DNA of 64,000 bases from contig NZ_FODT01000001.1 in assembly GCF_900110435.1 (NCBI RefSeq), forward strand, positions 310,001 to 374,000. Direction: 5' to 3'. A program made the translations under genes and the position numbers. This stretch comes from Rhodopseudomonas pseudopalustris. GTDB taxonomy: Bacteria; Pseudomonadota; Alphaproteobacteria; Rhizobiales; Xanthobacteraceae. This document shows, piece by piece, positions 8,766-18,159 of the stretch. How positions within the stretch are numbered: position 1 is the first letter of the stretch; the number at the start of each line of letters is the position of its first letter. The notes beneath the pieces are model-generated. The model saw only the letters and a program-made list of their open reading frames with translations. It ran no database searches and was not told the origin of the DNA.

Positions 8766-9599
8766 ATGATCGCAATCGTTCCGCTCCGTCCGGCCTTGCT
8801 CGCTGCTTTGGTGGTCGCCTCGACCGCTATCGGCGTTCGCGCCGACGACACCTCGCCATGGGTGAGTGAGAGTCATTCCGCAGTGCGGCTGCTCGCAGGA
8901 TCACGCAGCGGCGCGATGCTGCTAGGTGGTATCGCCTTCCAATTGCAGCCAGGGTGGAAGACCTATTGGCGTACGCCGGGCGATTCCGGCGTGCCGCCGC
9001 GGTTCGACTTCTCGAAGTCCGACAATGTCGAGGCGGTGACGATCCTGTGGCCGGCGCCGACAGCGTTTCCGGATGGCGCGGGCGGCACGTCGCTCGGCTA
9101 CCAGTCGCAGGTCATCTTGCCGTTGCGCATTGTGGCGAAGAATGCCGACAAGCCGGTGACATTGCGTGCGGCGATCAGCTACGCGGTCTGCGAGAAGCTG
9201 TGCGTGCCGGTCGAGGCCAATCCCGAGCTTGCCTTCAACAACGTCGCCAGCACGCAGGACAGCGCGCTCGCAGCGGCGCTCGACACCGTCCCGGTGCCGG
9301 CCAGTGTCGGCGATACAGCTGCTTTCACGATCCGCGATGTCATCTTGAGGGGCGATACCGAAGTGTGGGTCGACGTCGTCGCGCCGCCCGCGAGCAAGGT
9401 GAGCCTGTTCGTCGAAGGACCGACGCCGGACTGGGCGCTGCCGATTCCAAAACCGGTCGCGAACGGGCCGGCGGACGTGCAACGTTTCTCGTTCCGGCTC
9501 GAGGGACTGCCATCCGGCGCGCACGCCGAAGGCGCGGCGTTGAAGTTCACGCTGGTCGGCCCCGATAAATCCTACGAGTTCAACGTCACGCTGAACTAG
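8766..9599 (+). CDS. Secreted DsbD N-terminal (DsbD-alpha-like) domain protein
   Basis: 277 residues with a signal peptide (about 1-26) and a single periplasmic domain of the DsbD/ScsB N-terminal type. Motifs seen include GWKTYWRTPGDSGVPP and SYAVCEKLCVPV, the latter carrying the CxxxC pair of this domain. In full DsbD this domain passes electrons from the membrane domain to periplasmic partners. Here no membrane or thioredoxin domain is attached or encoded nearby, so it must take electrons from another protein or have another role. Confidence 0.8.
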   Translation: MIAIVPLRPALLAALVVASTAIGVRADDTSPWVSESHSAVRLLAGSRSGAMLLGGIAFQLQPGWKTYWRTPGDSGVPPRFDFSKSDNVEAVTILWPAPTAFPDGAGGTSLGYQSQVILPLRIVAKNADKPVTLRAAISYAVCEKLCVPVEANPELAFNNVASTQDSALAAALDTVPVPASVGDTAAFTIRDVILRGDTEVWVDVVAPPASKVSLFVEGPTPDWALPIPKPVANGPADVQRFSFRLEGLPSGAHAEGAALKFTLVGPDKSYEFNVTLN

Positions 9600-9625
9600 G
9601 GGTTTGTCGGTTCTGATTGTTGTCT

Positions 9626-9675
9626 GACGCGCTGTCTTCACGCGTACCGGCACCCGCTTGGCGCGAAAACGCCTG
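9626..9675. repeat. Diverged copy of the GAGCGTTTTCG-type repeat
   Basis: TCTGACGCGCTGTCTTCACG, CCGGCACCCGCTTGGCGCG and AAAACGC line up with the repeat at 56594-56684. It ends a few bases before the LysR stop codon at 9681. Confidence 0.5.
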
Positions 9676-9680
9676 TTCGT

Positions 9681-10595
9681 TCAGCGCTCGGCGCGGCGCT
9701 TCTGGGCCAGCCGTTCGGCGAGAAACGCCGCCAGCACCTCGACGCGCGCCGGCCGCGGCCCGCCGGGCGGCATCACCAGATGCACCGAGGTCTCGCGCTG
9801 GTGCCAGCCTTCAAGGATCACCTCGACATCGCCGGCCGCAATCGCCTCGCCGACGATGAACTCCGGCAGATCGGCGATGCCCAGCCCCGCCACCACCGCC
9901 GGCAGCACCGCCTCGCCGTTGTTGACGCGCAGCGGGCCTGATGGCCGCACCGCGGCCTGCTCGCCCCGCGCATTGGTGTAGGACCAGACATTCGGCGTCG
10001 TGCGATAGGCGTAGCCGAAGCAGCGATGCTCGGCGAGATGCATCGGATGGGTCGGGCGGCCGTAGCGCGCGAGATAGGCTTTCGCGGCGACGGTGTAGCG
10101 CGGCATCGCGCACAGCCGCCGCGCGACCAGCGACGAATCCGGCAGCGACGCGATCCGCACGCCGGCGTCGAAGCCCTCGCCGATCAGATCGACCATCGCA
10201 TCCGACAGATGCAGGTCGATCGAGACCTCCGGATAGGCGGCGAGGAAGTCCGGCAGCAGCGGCGCGATCACTCTCACGCCGAAGGTCATCGGCACCGCCA
10301 GCCGCACCAGGCCGCGCGGCGCGGCCGACTGTGCCAACGCCTCGCTTTCCGCCGCTTCCCCGTCGGCGAGCAATTGCGTGGCGCGTTCGGCGAGCCGGTG
10401 GCCGGCGTCGGTCAGCGCCAGCCGCCGCGAGGTGCGGTTGAACAGCCGGGCGCCGAGCCGCGCCTCGAGCCGGGTCACCGCCTTCGACACCGTCGGTTTT
10501 GACAGCGTCAGCTCGGCCGCGGCGGCCGAAAACGAGCGCAGCTCCACCACTTTGGCAAAGATCGCCAGCGCTTCGAAATCCGGCAGCTTGGTCAT
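9681..10595 (-). CDS. LysR family transcriptional regulator
   Basis: 304 residues. The N-terminal winged helix-turn-helix reads FAKVVELRSFSAAAAELTLSKPTVSKAV and RLFNRTSRRLALTDAG, and a substrate-binding domain follows (about residues 90-295). It diverges from the pirin gene, and LysR regulators usually control the divergent neighbour, so pirin is the likely target. The operator candidate at 10628-10660 lies between them. The start at 10595 (MTKLPDFEAL) fits the family; an earlier in-frame ATG lies at 10628. Confidence 0.92.
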   Translation of the reverse strand: MTKLPDFEALAIFAKVVELRSFSAAAAELTLSKPTVSKAVTRLEARLGARLFNRTSRRLALTDAGHRLAERATQLLADGEAAESEALAQSAAPRGLVRLAVPMTFGVRVIAPLLPDFLAAYPEVSIDLHLSDAMVDLIGEGFDAGVRIASLPDSSLVARRLCAMPRYTVAAKAYLARYGRPTHPMHLAEHRCFGYAYRTTPNVWSYTNARGEQAAVRPSGPLRVNNGEAVLPAVVAGLGIADLPEFIVGEAIAAGDVEVILEGWHQRETSVHLVMPPGGPRPARVEVLAAFLAERLAQKRRAER

Positions 10596-10627
10596 CGGCG
10601 CCTCGGATGGGGTCATTATTGGAAACA

Positions 10628-10660
10628 ATGATTTTCAATCATTTCTATTTCTGAAAATCA
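10628..10660. promoter_or_regulatory. Candidate LysR operator between regulator and pirin genes
   Basis: Two overlapping dyads: ATGATT-TTC-AATCAT (10628-10642, perfect) and TGATTTTC (10629-10636) with GAAAATCA (10653-10660, perfect 8-base arms). The AT-rich block in a GC-rich genome, placed between divergent genes, is typical of LysR-type control regions. Confidence 0.5.
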
Positions 10661-10731
10661 AGCGAGCCATTATCCAAATACCCAACACCCCACCGGGCGC
10701 CCGACGCGGCGCCAAACCAGGGAGAATTCCG

Positions 10732-11430
10732 ATGATCGAACTTCGTCCCTTCAACAAGCTCGGCGGCGCCGACCACGGCTGGCTCAAGGCGCGGCACCAT
10801 TTCTCGTTCGCGAGCTATTACGACCCCGCCAATATGGGCCATGGGTCCTTGCGGGTCTGGAACGACGACGAGATCGCGCCCAACACCGGCTTCCCGCCGC
10901 ATCCGCATCGCGACATGGAAATCATCACCTATGTCCGCGACGGCGCCATCACCCACGAGGACTCGCTCGGCAACAAGGGCCGCACCGAGGCCGGCGACGT
11001 GCAGGTGATGAGCGCGGGCAGCGGCGTGCGGCATTCGGAGTACAATCTGGAGCCCGAGACCACCCGGATCTTCCAGATCTGGATCGAGCCGACACAAGCC
11101 GGGGGCCAGCCGACCTGGGGCTCCAAGCCGTTCCCGAAGGCCGACCGCTCCGGCAAGCTCGTGACCATCGCGTCGGGCTTCAAGGCCGACAATGACGCGC
11201 TGCCGATCCGCGCCGATGCGCGGGTGCTCGCCACCACGCTGAAGGCCGGCGAGAGCGCCGAATACGCCATCGACAAGGCGCGGCATCTCTATCTGGTGCC
11301 GGCGGCGGGCAGCGTCGAGGTCAACGGCGTGCGGGTCAACGCCCGCGACGGCGCCGCGATCCGCGACGAGGCCAAGCTGACGATCACCGCGCTCGAGGAT
11401 ACCGAGCTGGTGCTGGTCGACGCCGCGTAA
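10732..11430 (+). CDS. Pirin family protein
   Basis: A 232-residue bicupin of the pirin/YhaK group. Conserved cupin features include GFPPHPHRDMEIITYVRDG, HEDSLG and the pirin-typical GVRHSEYN. Members bind a metal, and some act as quercetin dioxygenases or redox-responsive proteins. The open frame reaches far upstream, but the ATG at 10732 has AGGGAG seven bases before it and matches family N-termini (IELRPFNKLGGADHGW). Probably controlled by the divergent LysR regulator. Confidence 0.9.
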   Translation: MIELRPFNKLGGADHGWLKARHHFSFASYYDPANMGHGSLRVWNDDEIAPNTGFPPHPHRDMEIITYVRDGAITHEDSLGNKGRTEAGDVQVMSAGSGVRHSEYNLEPETTRIFQIWIEPTQAGGQPTWGSKPFPKADRSGKLVTIASGFKADNDALPIRADARVLATTLKAGESAEYAIDKARHLYLVPAAGSVEVNGVRVNARDGAAIRDEAKLTITALEDTELVLVDAA

Positions 11431-11456
11431 ACGTCGACCTCTCGACCCACAACCAC

Positions 11457-11543
11457 GTCATGCGCGGGCTCGCCCCGCGCATCCATCTTCTTCTCAAGAG
11501 TCCTGCCGAAGAGGATGGATGGCCGGGTCAGCCCGGCCATGAC
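11457..11543. repeat. Paired palindromic intergenic repeat (GTCAT...ATGAC type)
   Basis: Left hairpin GTCATGCGCGGG-ctcg-CCCCGCGCATCCATC; right hairpin GATGGATGGCCGGG-tca-GCCCGGCCATGAC. It has the same architecture as the copy at 7810-7908 and sits between pirin and wrbA. Confidence 0.75.
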
Positions 11544-11598
11544 GGCTGACTAACTACGTAATCACTCCCCACCCCTCCCCCACCAAACGGAGACTCCC

Positions 11599-12198
11599 AT
11601 GGCGAAGGTCCTGGTCCTGTATTATTCCGCTTACGGCCACATCGAGGCGATGGCCAACGCCGTCGCGGAAGGCGCGCGCGAGGCCGGCGCGACGGTCGAC
11701 ATCAAGCGCGTGCCCGAACTGGTGCCGCCGGATGTCGCCAAGGCGTCGCACTACAAGCTCGACCAGGCCGCGCCGGTCGCGACCATCGGCGATCTCGCCA
11801 ATTACGACGCGATCGTCGTCGGCACCGGCACGCGGTTCGGGCGGATGGCGTCGCAGATGGCGAATTTCCTCGATCAGGCCGGCGGGTTGTGGGCGAAGGG
11901 CGCGCTGCACGGCAAGGTCGGCGGCGCCTTTACCTCGACCGCGACCCAGCATGGCGGCCAGGAGACCACGCTGTTCTCGATCATCACCAACCTGCTGCAT
12001 TTCGGCATGGTGGTGGTCGGCCTCAACTACGGCTTCGCCGGCCAGATGAAACTCGACGAGGTGACCGGCGGCGCCCCCTATGGCGCAACCACGATCACCG
12101 GCGGCGACGGCTCGCGGCAGCCCAGCGCCAACGAACTTGCCGGCGCGCGCTATCAGGGCAAGACCATCGCCGAAACCGCGATCAAGCTGCACGGCTGA
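11599..12198 (+). CDS. wrbA: NAD(P)H:quinone oxidoreductase, WrbA flavoprotein
   Basis: A 199-residue flavodoxin-fold enzyme that reduces quinones by two electrons using FMN. The FMN phosphate loop is altered to [12 protein letters not shown] (about residues 8-19). [34 protein letters not shown] and YGATTI are WrbA hallmarks. A quinone reductase beside pirin fits a shared role in oxidative or quinone stress; that link is inference. GGAG lies before the ATG. Confidence 0.95.
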   Translation: MAKVLVLYYSAYGHIEAMANAVAEGAREAGATVDIKRVPELVPPDVAKASHYKLDQAAPVATIGDLANYDAIVVGTGTRFGRMASQMANFLDQAGGLWAKGALHGKVGGAFTSTATQHGGQETTLFSIITNLLHFGMVVVGLNYGFAGQMKLDEVTGGAPYGATTITGGDGSRQPSANELAGARYQGKTIAETAIKLHG

Positions 12199-12549
12199 TC
12201 GCGCCTCGCAACACCCCGCCGCGACCCGCGCCGTCGCGGCGGCGGTGACATCGTCACCGACCCGGGCGCCTGTTCGGGCGATCAAGCTGGCGCAAGCGGC
12301 AATCCGTCCCCGAGGTGAGATAGATGCAGATGCATTGATCTTGCATGGCTGATCCGCTGTTGCCGGCGCTTTTCCTCATCGCCTGCAATGCCCAGATGCA
12401 AATTGCGCCCGGAGAACCGTTCATGCTCGAAATGTATGTGATGCTTCAACTCGTCCGCAGCCCGTTGCAAGCGATGGCGAGGCTGCTGATGTGCAAGAGC
12501 CTCAGCGTCGCCACCTCCGGCAGACTGCGGTGCTGCAGTTGCACCGGCG
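12199..12549. other. Gap with a strong GC hairpin, no gene recognised
   Basis: A 10-base-pair stem (12216-12225 with 12233-12242) follows wrbA and may help end its transcript, but no T-tract follows. The rest holds short open frames with no family resemblance. I see no RNA gene here. Confidence 0.35.
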
Positions 12550-14072
12550 TCACGACACCTGAGCTGGACTGAACTTCCAGGTGAGCGCGAGCACGCCGAG
12601 CGTGAATGCAGCGGCGATCACCGCGAGCAGCGGGACGGTCAGGGCCAGCGCAGCGGTCGCCGCCCATCCGATCGAAGAGAACGCCTCTGCGAAAGTCGCG
12701 ACCCGCGACGAGGTCTGACGGCGGCGGAATTGACTGCGCCGCGCCTGCACCCGGAACCAGAGCTGGATCGCGGTGGCCGACGCCGCCGCGATCGCACAGC
12801 CCGCCGCGGTGAGCAGCGCCTGCAGCGGCGACAGCCACGCCAGCGGCAACAACAGCGGCGTCACCACGATCGCGATCACCATCAGCACCACTTCGATCCG
12901 CGTCCGCATCACCGCCGATTCCGGCAGCGGCGCCGTCGCGACCAGGTCGGGCGCGTCCTCTCCGGAGATCGTAAGCCACGCCAGACCACCGGCCAGTTGT
13001 CCGGCCGCCATCACGATCACCGGTGTGATCAACACGATCGCGGTCGAGCGATCGGAGAAGTTGCGCCACAACAGCAGCGCCGGCGGAACCAGATAGAGAA
13101 GCTGCATCAGCGACTGCGACACCAGCCAGGGGTCGCGGCGGAGCAGGATGAACTCCTTGATCCGCAACGCCTGCTGCCGCGAGCCGCGACGGAATTGTCC
13201 GCCTCTGCGGTCACGCACGGCCTTCGCGCCGACGCTGGCGGCGTTGACGACGAGATTGCCGAGCCCCGGCGCGACCAGCAGCATCACCAACCCGAGCAAA
13301 GTGAGGCTTGCGCCGAGCAATGCCGCGAGCGCGACGCCATCGCCGAGGATCGCCCGCGCCGGCCACCACAGCACGCTCGTCATCGCAGGCGCCCAGGACG
13401 CAGCCGTTTCCGACGTCAGCACGGCGAACCGCGACAGCGTGCCGGTCGAGATGATCGCCGCGATCTGCAGGCCGATCACGAAGCCGGCGCCGATCACCAC
13501 CGACAGGATCTGCGCCACCACCCGCGTGCGCCGCGGCCCGATCAGATGGAACAGCGCGACCGTCACCGCGATCGCGATCGCCGACGCCGAGATGCCGACC
13601 GCGGCGACGACGCCGAAGGCCGTCAGCCAATGGGCGCCACCGACCAGCGCCAGCACGTTGATCACCGGGGCCGCGAACAACAGCGCCATCGCGGTGACCG
13701 TGAGCGCGATCGCCGCCATCCGCACCGAGAACACCCGTTCGAGCGGCGCCGGCGACGACATGATCAGATCGAGATCGGCGCGCGCGTAGAACACCCGCGT
13801 CACCGACTCGATCGCCTGCGACAGCATCAGCAGCCAGCTCAGCGCGACCGTCGCGGCGATCACGATCAGGCTGGCCTGATCGGCGTCCTGCGTCAGGCCC
13901 GCATAGCTGCCGACCATGGCCCAGGCCGGCAGATGCAGCAGCGCCACGAACACGATCAACGCCAGCACGATGTTGCGGGCGCGGCCGGGGCGGCCGGCCG
14001 TCATCATCGCAACAAAGTCGCGCCAGGCGAGCCGGATGTCGTGACGCGCGAAATCTGCGAGCGTGCCGGTGC

Positions 14073-14076
<4 letters not shown>
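12550..14076 (-). CDS. ABC-2 type transporter permease
   Basis: 508 residues with about a dozen hydrophobic segments and a central charged loop (about 285-310, RRGGQFRRGSRQQALRIKEF). It overlaps the ATPase gene by four bases (ATGA), so the two are translationally coupled and form one exporter. The size, a double set of about six helices in one chain, fits large ABC-2 permeases. The substrate is unknown. Confidence 0.82.
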
Positions 14077-14822
<746 letters not shown>

Positions 14823-15117
14823 GCGGGCACCCCGGACACGGCGACGGCGGCAGCATGCGGCCGAGAGGTTTCGGCGCGGTGAATCGCGGTCGCTGCACCA
14901 GCAAGACGGGAATCTCCTCCGCAAAGGATAACGGCCTCCGCGAAGAAGGCCGTTTCGAAGCTATCCGGCCGAGATCGTTCCGGGCAGACCGCCGGGTCGT
15001 GTCGAGGGGTTTTGCGAGACGAATCGGTCGCCTGGCAGAACCAACGACAGAAGCGAAACCGCCCTAATCGTGGGCCGAATGGGTCGCTTGGGGGAAAAGC
15101 CGCAATGGCGGGAGCGA

Positions 15118-15192
15118 TGGTGGGCGCGACAGGGATCGAACCTGTGACCCCCTCGATGTCAACGAGGTGCTCTCCCGCTGAGCTACGCGCCC
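15118..15192 (-). tRNA. tRNA-Val (anticodon GAC)
   Basis: On the minus strand: acceptor stem GGGCGCG/CGCGCCC, D-arm GCTCAGCGGGAGAGC, anticodon arm CCTCG-TTGACAT-CGAGG with anticodon GAC, T-arm CACAGG-TTCGATC-CCTGTC, discriminator A and an encoded CCA at 15120-15118. A promoter lies just upstream. Confidence 0.97.
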
Positions 15193-15217
15193 TGAAGTCG
15201 TCGTTACGGGTTGCGTC

Positions 15218-15246
15218 CCTATATCGGCTCCGGGCCGGACAGGCAA
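15218..15246 (-). promoter_or_regulatory. Promoter of tRNA-Val
   Basis: Minus strand -35 TTGCCT (15246-15241), 17-base spacer, -10 TATAGG (15223-15218). Predicted start near 15211, about 19 bases before the mature tRNA. Confidence 0.55.
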
Positions 15247-15277
15247 GGACACCGAAGCAGGATTTAGGGGCAGTATT

Positions 15278-15637
15278 TTACGCCGCCAACATCTTATTCA
15301 CTTCGCTGACCAGTTCACGCAGATGCACAGGCTTGGAGAGGACCTTGGCATTTTTCGGCGCTTCCGAATCGGAATTCAGCGCAACTGCAGCAAAACCGGT
15401 GATGAACATGATCTTGATGTCGGGGTCCAACTCGGAGGCGCGGCGCGCCAGCTCAATGCCGTCCATCTCCGGCATCACGATGTCGGTCAGCAGCATCTCG
15501 AACGGCTCCTCGCGGAGCCGCTGATAGGCCGACATGCCATTGTCGAACGAGGAAACCTGGAATCCGGCGTTTTCCAGCGCCTTCACCAGGAAACGGCGCA
15601 TGTCGTTATCGTCTTCGGCGAGGAGGATCTTGTGCAT
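15278..15637 (-). CDS. cpdR: CpdR-type single-domain response regulator
   Basis: 119 residues consisting only of a receiver domain: acidic pocket E8-D9-D10, phospho-acceptor D52 (TDIVMPEMDG), Thr80 region and Lys102 (SKP). Length and sequence match alpha-proteobacterial CpdR, which in its unphosphorylated state primes ClpX to degrade cell-cycle substrates and is switched off by phosphate from CckA-ChpT. Lying next to an N-formylglutamate amidohydrolase gene is usual for cpdR. RcdA, which acts in the same adaptor pathway, is encoded at 2494-3009. Confidence 0.9.
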   Translation of the reverse strand: MHKILLAEDDNDMRRFLVKALENAGFQVSSFDNGMSAYQRLREEPFEMLLTDIVMPEMDGIELARRASELDPDIKIMFITGFAAVALNSDSEAPKNAKVLSKPVHLRELVSEVNKMLAA

Positions 15638-15929
15638 GGCGGCTGGGCTTCAATCCGGACGGAGAACTGTGATTCACTTAGACCGGCTGCTGGTAAATTT
15701 CGGGTGAAAGTCCCGCCCCCGGGCATTCGCAGTCGACCTCGATCCAGCGCCGTAACATAGCCTGAATTAACAATTTGCGGCACTTTCCGTTGCCCCGACC
15801 GTTAGGCACCAACTTGGAATTATTTTGCTTGGCACGGCGTAACCGATTGCCGACAATGTTACCCGCCACATCATCCGGCGGTTGCGGGCGAACCCTGAGG
15901 TCAGCGGATTTGACGAACGGCGGACGACG

Positions 15930-16817
15930 ATGACCGAGTTCGAGGGTGAGTTTTCGCCCCCGTTCGAGATTGCCGAGCCTGCCGTCTGGCGCGCGCCGAT
16001 CATTTTCAATTCGCCGCACTCCGGTTCGGTGTATCCGCACGCCTTTCTCAACGCATCCCGGATCGACCTCGAGGCGCTGCAGCGCTCCGAGGATTCGTTC
16101 ATGGACGAGTTGATCTTGCACCTTCTCCACCAGGGCTTTCCGGTCGCCAGGGTGCACTTCCCGAGGTCATATATCGACGTCAATCGGGAGCCCTATGAAC
16201 TCGATCCGCGGATGTTCCACGGCCGGTTGCCGAGCTTCGCCAACACCCGCTCGATGCGGGTTGCCGGCGGATTGGGAACGATTCCCCGCGTGGTCGGCGA
16301 CGGCCAGGAGATTTACCGCGAACGGATCCCGATCGACGAGGCGCTCGGCCGGATCGAGACGCTGTACAAGCCCTATCACCGCGCGCTGCGCCAGCTGGTC
16401 AACCGGGCGCACCAGACCTACGGCGCCGTGATCCTGGTCGATTGCCACTCGATGCCCTCTGTGGGCATCGCCCGTGACGAGCCGCGACGGCCCGATATCG
16501 TGATCGGCGATCGCTATGGGACGAGCTGCGCCGCGCTGATCTCGGGCGTGGTCGAGGAAACGATGGCGGCACGCGGCTATTCGGTCGGCCGCAACAAGCC
16601 CTATGCGGGCGGCTTCATCACCGAGCATTACGGCAATCCGGCGAGCGGCCTGCATACCGTGCAGGTCGAGCTCAACCGCGCGATCTATATGGACGAACGG
16701 CTGCGGCAGCGGAGCGATCGGTTCGGCGTTGTCGCGGAAGATTTCAGCGTTCTGGCCGAAGCCCTCGCGGCGATCCCGCTGGCCGATCTCGGCCCGTTCC
16801 AGGCTGCCGCCGAATAA
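15930..16817 (+). CDS. N-formylglutamate amidohydrolase family protein
   Basis: 295 residues of the HutG-like (FGase) family, zinc hydrolases that release formate from N-formyl-glutamate or related formyl amides. Motifs include FNSPHSGSVYP (about 26-36), SYIDVNREPYELDP, VDCHSMPS and GGFITEHYG. No hut histidine-degradation genes are nearby, so the true substrate is uncertain. The ATG at 15930 gives the family N-terminus; the open frame continues to 15882. Divergent from cpdR, with hisN downstream on the same strand. Confidence 0.88.
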   Translation: MTEFEGEFSPPFEIAEPAVWRAPIIFNSPHSGSVYPHAFLNASRIDLEALQRSEDSFMDELILHLLHQGFPVARVHFPRSYIDVNREPYELDPRMFHGRLPSFANTRSMRVAGGLGTIPRVVGDGQEIYRERIPIDEALGRIETLYKPYHRALRQLVNRAHQTYGAVILVDCHSMPSVGIARDEPRRPDIVIGDRYGTSCAALISGVVEETMAARGYSVGRNKPYAGGFITEHYGNPASGLHTVQVELNRAIYMDERLRQRSDRFGVVAEDFSVLAEALAAIPLADLGPFQAAAE

Positions 16818-16898
16818 ACCGGATCACCCGCCGACCTGGAACAAAAAACAGACGTCGACGGCAACCAAGCCTGACAAGAAAACAAACCGGGCTGAAAA

Positions 16899-16931
16899 GA
16901 AAAAAGGGCCGCTTGCGATGGCAAGCGGCCC
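16899..16931 (-). terminator. Rho-independent terminator of the candidate small RNA
   Basis: A perfect 11-base-pair stem, GGGCCGCTTGC (16906-16916) with GCAAGCGGCCC (16921-16931), has a 4-base loop and is followed on the minus strand by TTTTTTCTTTT. On the plus strand no T-tract follows, so it acts for minus-strand transcripts. Confidence 0.8.
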
Positions 16932-16986
16932 AAGTCTAGGGAGGAAACGCCCAAGGAGGGCAGCGATAGCGCAAGCGCTACCGCAC
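16899..16986 (-). ncRNA. Candidate small RNA with two CCUCC anti-Shine-Dalgarno segments
   Basis: A complete minus-strand transcription unit of about 88 bases with no coding content: a promoter at 17021-16993, a 5' hairpin (GCGGTAGCGC with GCGCTATCGC), a small hairpin GCCC-TCCTT-GGGC exposing UCCUU, an unpaired CCTCCC, then an 11-base-pair terminator with T-tract. No minus-strand gene lies upstream, since both flanking genes are on the plus strand, so it is not a 3' UTR. The layout recalls cuckoo/alpha-r14 type sRNAs of alpha-proteobacteria; that comparison is from memory and not tested. Confidence 0.5.
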
Positions 16987-16992
16987 CGCAGC

Positions 16993-17021
16993 AATATGCG
17001 GCCGCGACGCACAAAGCGCAA
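16993..17021 (-). promoter_or_regulatory. Promoter of the candidate small RNA
   Basis: Minus strand -35 TTGCGC (17021-17016), 17-base spacer, -10 CATATT (16998-16993). It predicts a start near 16986, just before the first hairpin. Confidence 0.45.
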
Positions 17022-17265
17022 GTGTTTTTGAGCATTTTCCCATGCAAAAAACGCAGATCAGGCACCGGATCCGCACCGCGGGCGCATGATTTATTTGTGC
17101 CAAATCAATGAGATGAAAACCGCCCAGGGGTGCGACGTGCGACAAAACCGCCACGGTTCCCGACTCGCCAGAGTGTCGCAGGCAACCAAAAAGCGAACCA
17201 CTCGCATCGAGTATGTGAAAAATGTGAATGGCGGCTCGGTTGATGATTCAGCCTCTGGACCCGGG

Positions 17266-17308
17266 CTGAAACCCCATAAATAAGTGAGGCGGACCGGCGG
17301 GGTTTCAG
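17266..17308 (+). promoter_or_regulatory. Leader hairpin upstream of hisN
   Basis: CTGAAACCCC (17266-17275) pairs perfectly with GGGGTTTCAG (17299-17308) across a 23-base loop, ending 50 bases before the hisN start. It could be an mRNA leader structure. No T-tract and no known riboswitch pattern were seen. The rest of the 17.0-17.36 kb gap shows no gene. Confidence 0.3.
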
Positions 17309-17358
17309 GCAAGCCTAGAACCTCGTGCAGTGTAACCCTGGACTGACAAGGATCGCCC

Positions 17359-18141
17359 GTGACGGTCATCGATTTCGCCGCCTTTATCGGACGCCTCGCA
17401 ACGTCGTCCGGCGACACCATCCTGCCGTTCTTCCGCACCTCTCTCACGATCGACAACAAGAAGGCCGGCCGCGACTTCGATCCGGTGACCGAGGCCGATC
17501 GCGCCGGCGAGGCGGTGATGCGCCGGCTGATCAAAGGGAGTTTCCCCCAGCACGGCATCGTCGGCGAGGAGTTCGGCAACGAGCGCGAGGACGCCGACTA
17601 TGTTTGGGTGCTGGACCCGATCGACGGCACCAAATCCTTCATCGCCGGGTTTCCGGTCTGGGGCACGCTGATCGCGCTGCTGCACAAGGGTTCGCCGGTC
17701 TACGGCATGATGCATCAGCCCTACATCGGCGAGCGCTTCTCCGGCGACAATGGCGCTGCGTCCTATAAGGGACCCTCCGGCGAGCGCAAGCTGACGGTGC
17801 GGCGCTGCGCCTCGCTGAGGGAGGCGACGCTGTTCACCACCTCGCCGCTGCTGATGAACGACACCGACCGCGCCACTTTCGAGCGGGTGCAGGCCGAGGC
17901 GCGGCTGACCCGGTTCGGCGGCGACTGCTACGCCTATTGTATGCTGGCGGCCGGCCAGCTCGACCTCGTGATCGAGACCGAGCTGAAGCCCTACGACGTC
18001 GCGGCGCTGATCCCGATCATCACCGGCGCCGGCGGCATCATCACCACCTGGGACGGCCAGCCTGCGCAGAACGGCGGCCGCATCGTCGCCGCGGGCGACA
18101 AGCGGGTCCACGAAGCCGCGATGAAGATCCTCAACGGCTGA
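17359..18141 (+). CDS. hisN: Histidinol-phosphatase, inositol monophosphatase family
   Basis: 260 residues. The metal-dependent phosphatase motifs are EADRAGE, GEEFGNE, DPIDGTKSF (about 91-99) and, near the C-terminus, KPYDVAALIPI. The family also includes inositol monophosphatases; histidinol phosphate is favoured because alpha-proteobacterial HisN has this length and often lies near cpdR and an N-formylglutamate amidohydrolase gene. Histidinol phosphatase performs the penultimate step of histidine biosynthesis. The start is GTG with AAGGA six bases upstream. Confidence 0.85.
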   Translation: MTVIDFAAFIGRLATSSGDTILPFFRTSLTIDNKKAGRDFDPVTEADRAGEAVMRRLIKGSFPQHGIVGEEFGNEREDADYVWVLDPIDGTKSFIAGFPVWGTLIALLHKGSPVYGMMHQPYIGERFSGDNGAASYKGPSGERKLTVRRCASLREATLFTTSPLLMNDTDRATFERVQAEARLTRFGGDCYAYCMLAAGQLDLVIETELKPYDVAALIPIITGAGGIITTWDGQPAQNGGRIVAAGDKRVHEAAMKILNG

Positions 18142-18159
18142 GCGAGCGGGTCTCGTCCC

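Noticed and set aside
12345-12572. 75-codon frame after wrbA
   Set aside because: No homology seen, overlaps the end of the permease gene on the other strand, and lacks a ribosome site.
14930-14954. AACGGCC...GGCCGTT hairpin after tRNA-Val as a terminator
   Set aside because: Only seven base pairs with an 11-base loop and no T-tract on either strand.
17086-17283. 65-codon plus-strand frame upstream of hisN
   Set aside because: No family, mixed composition, and it ends inside the leader hairpin.
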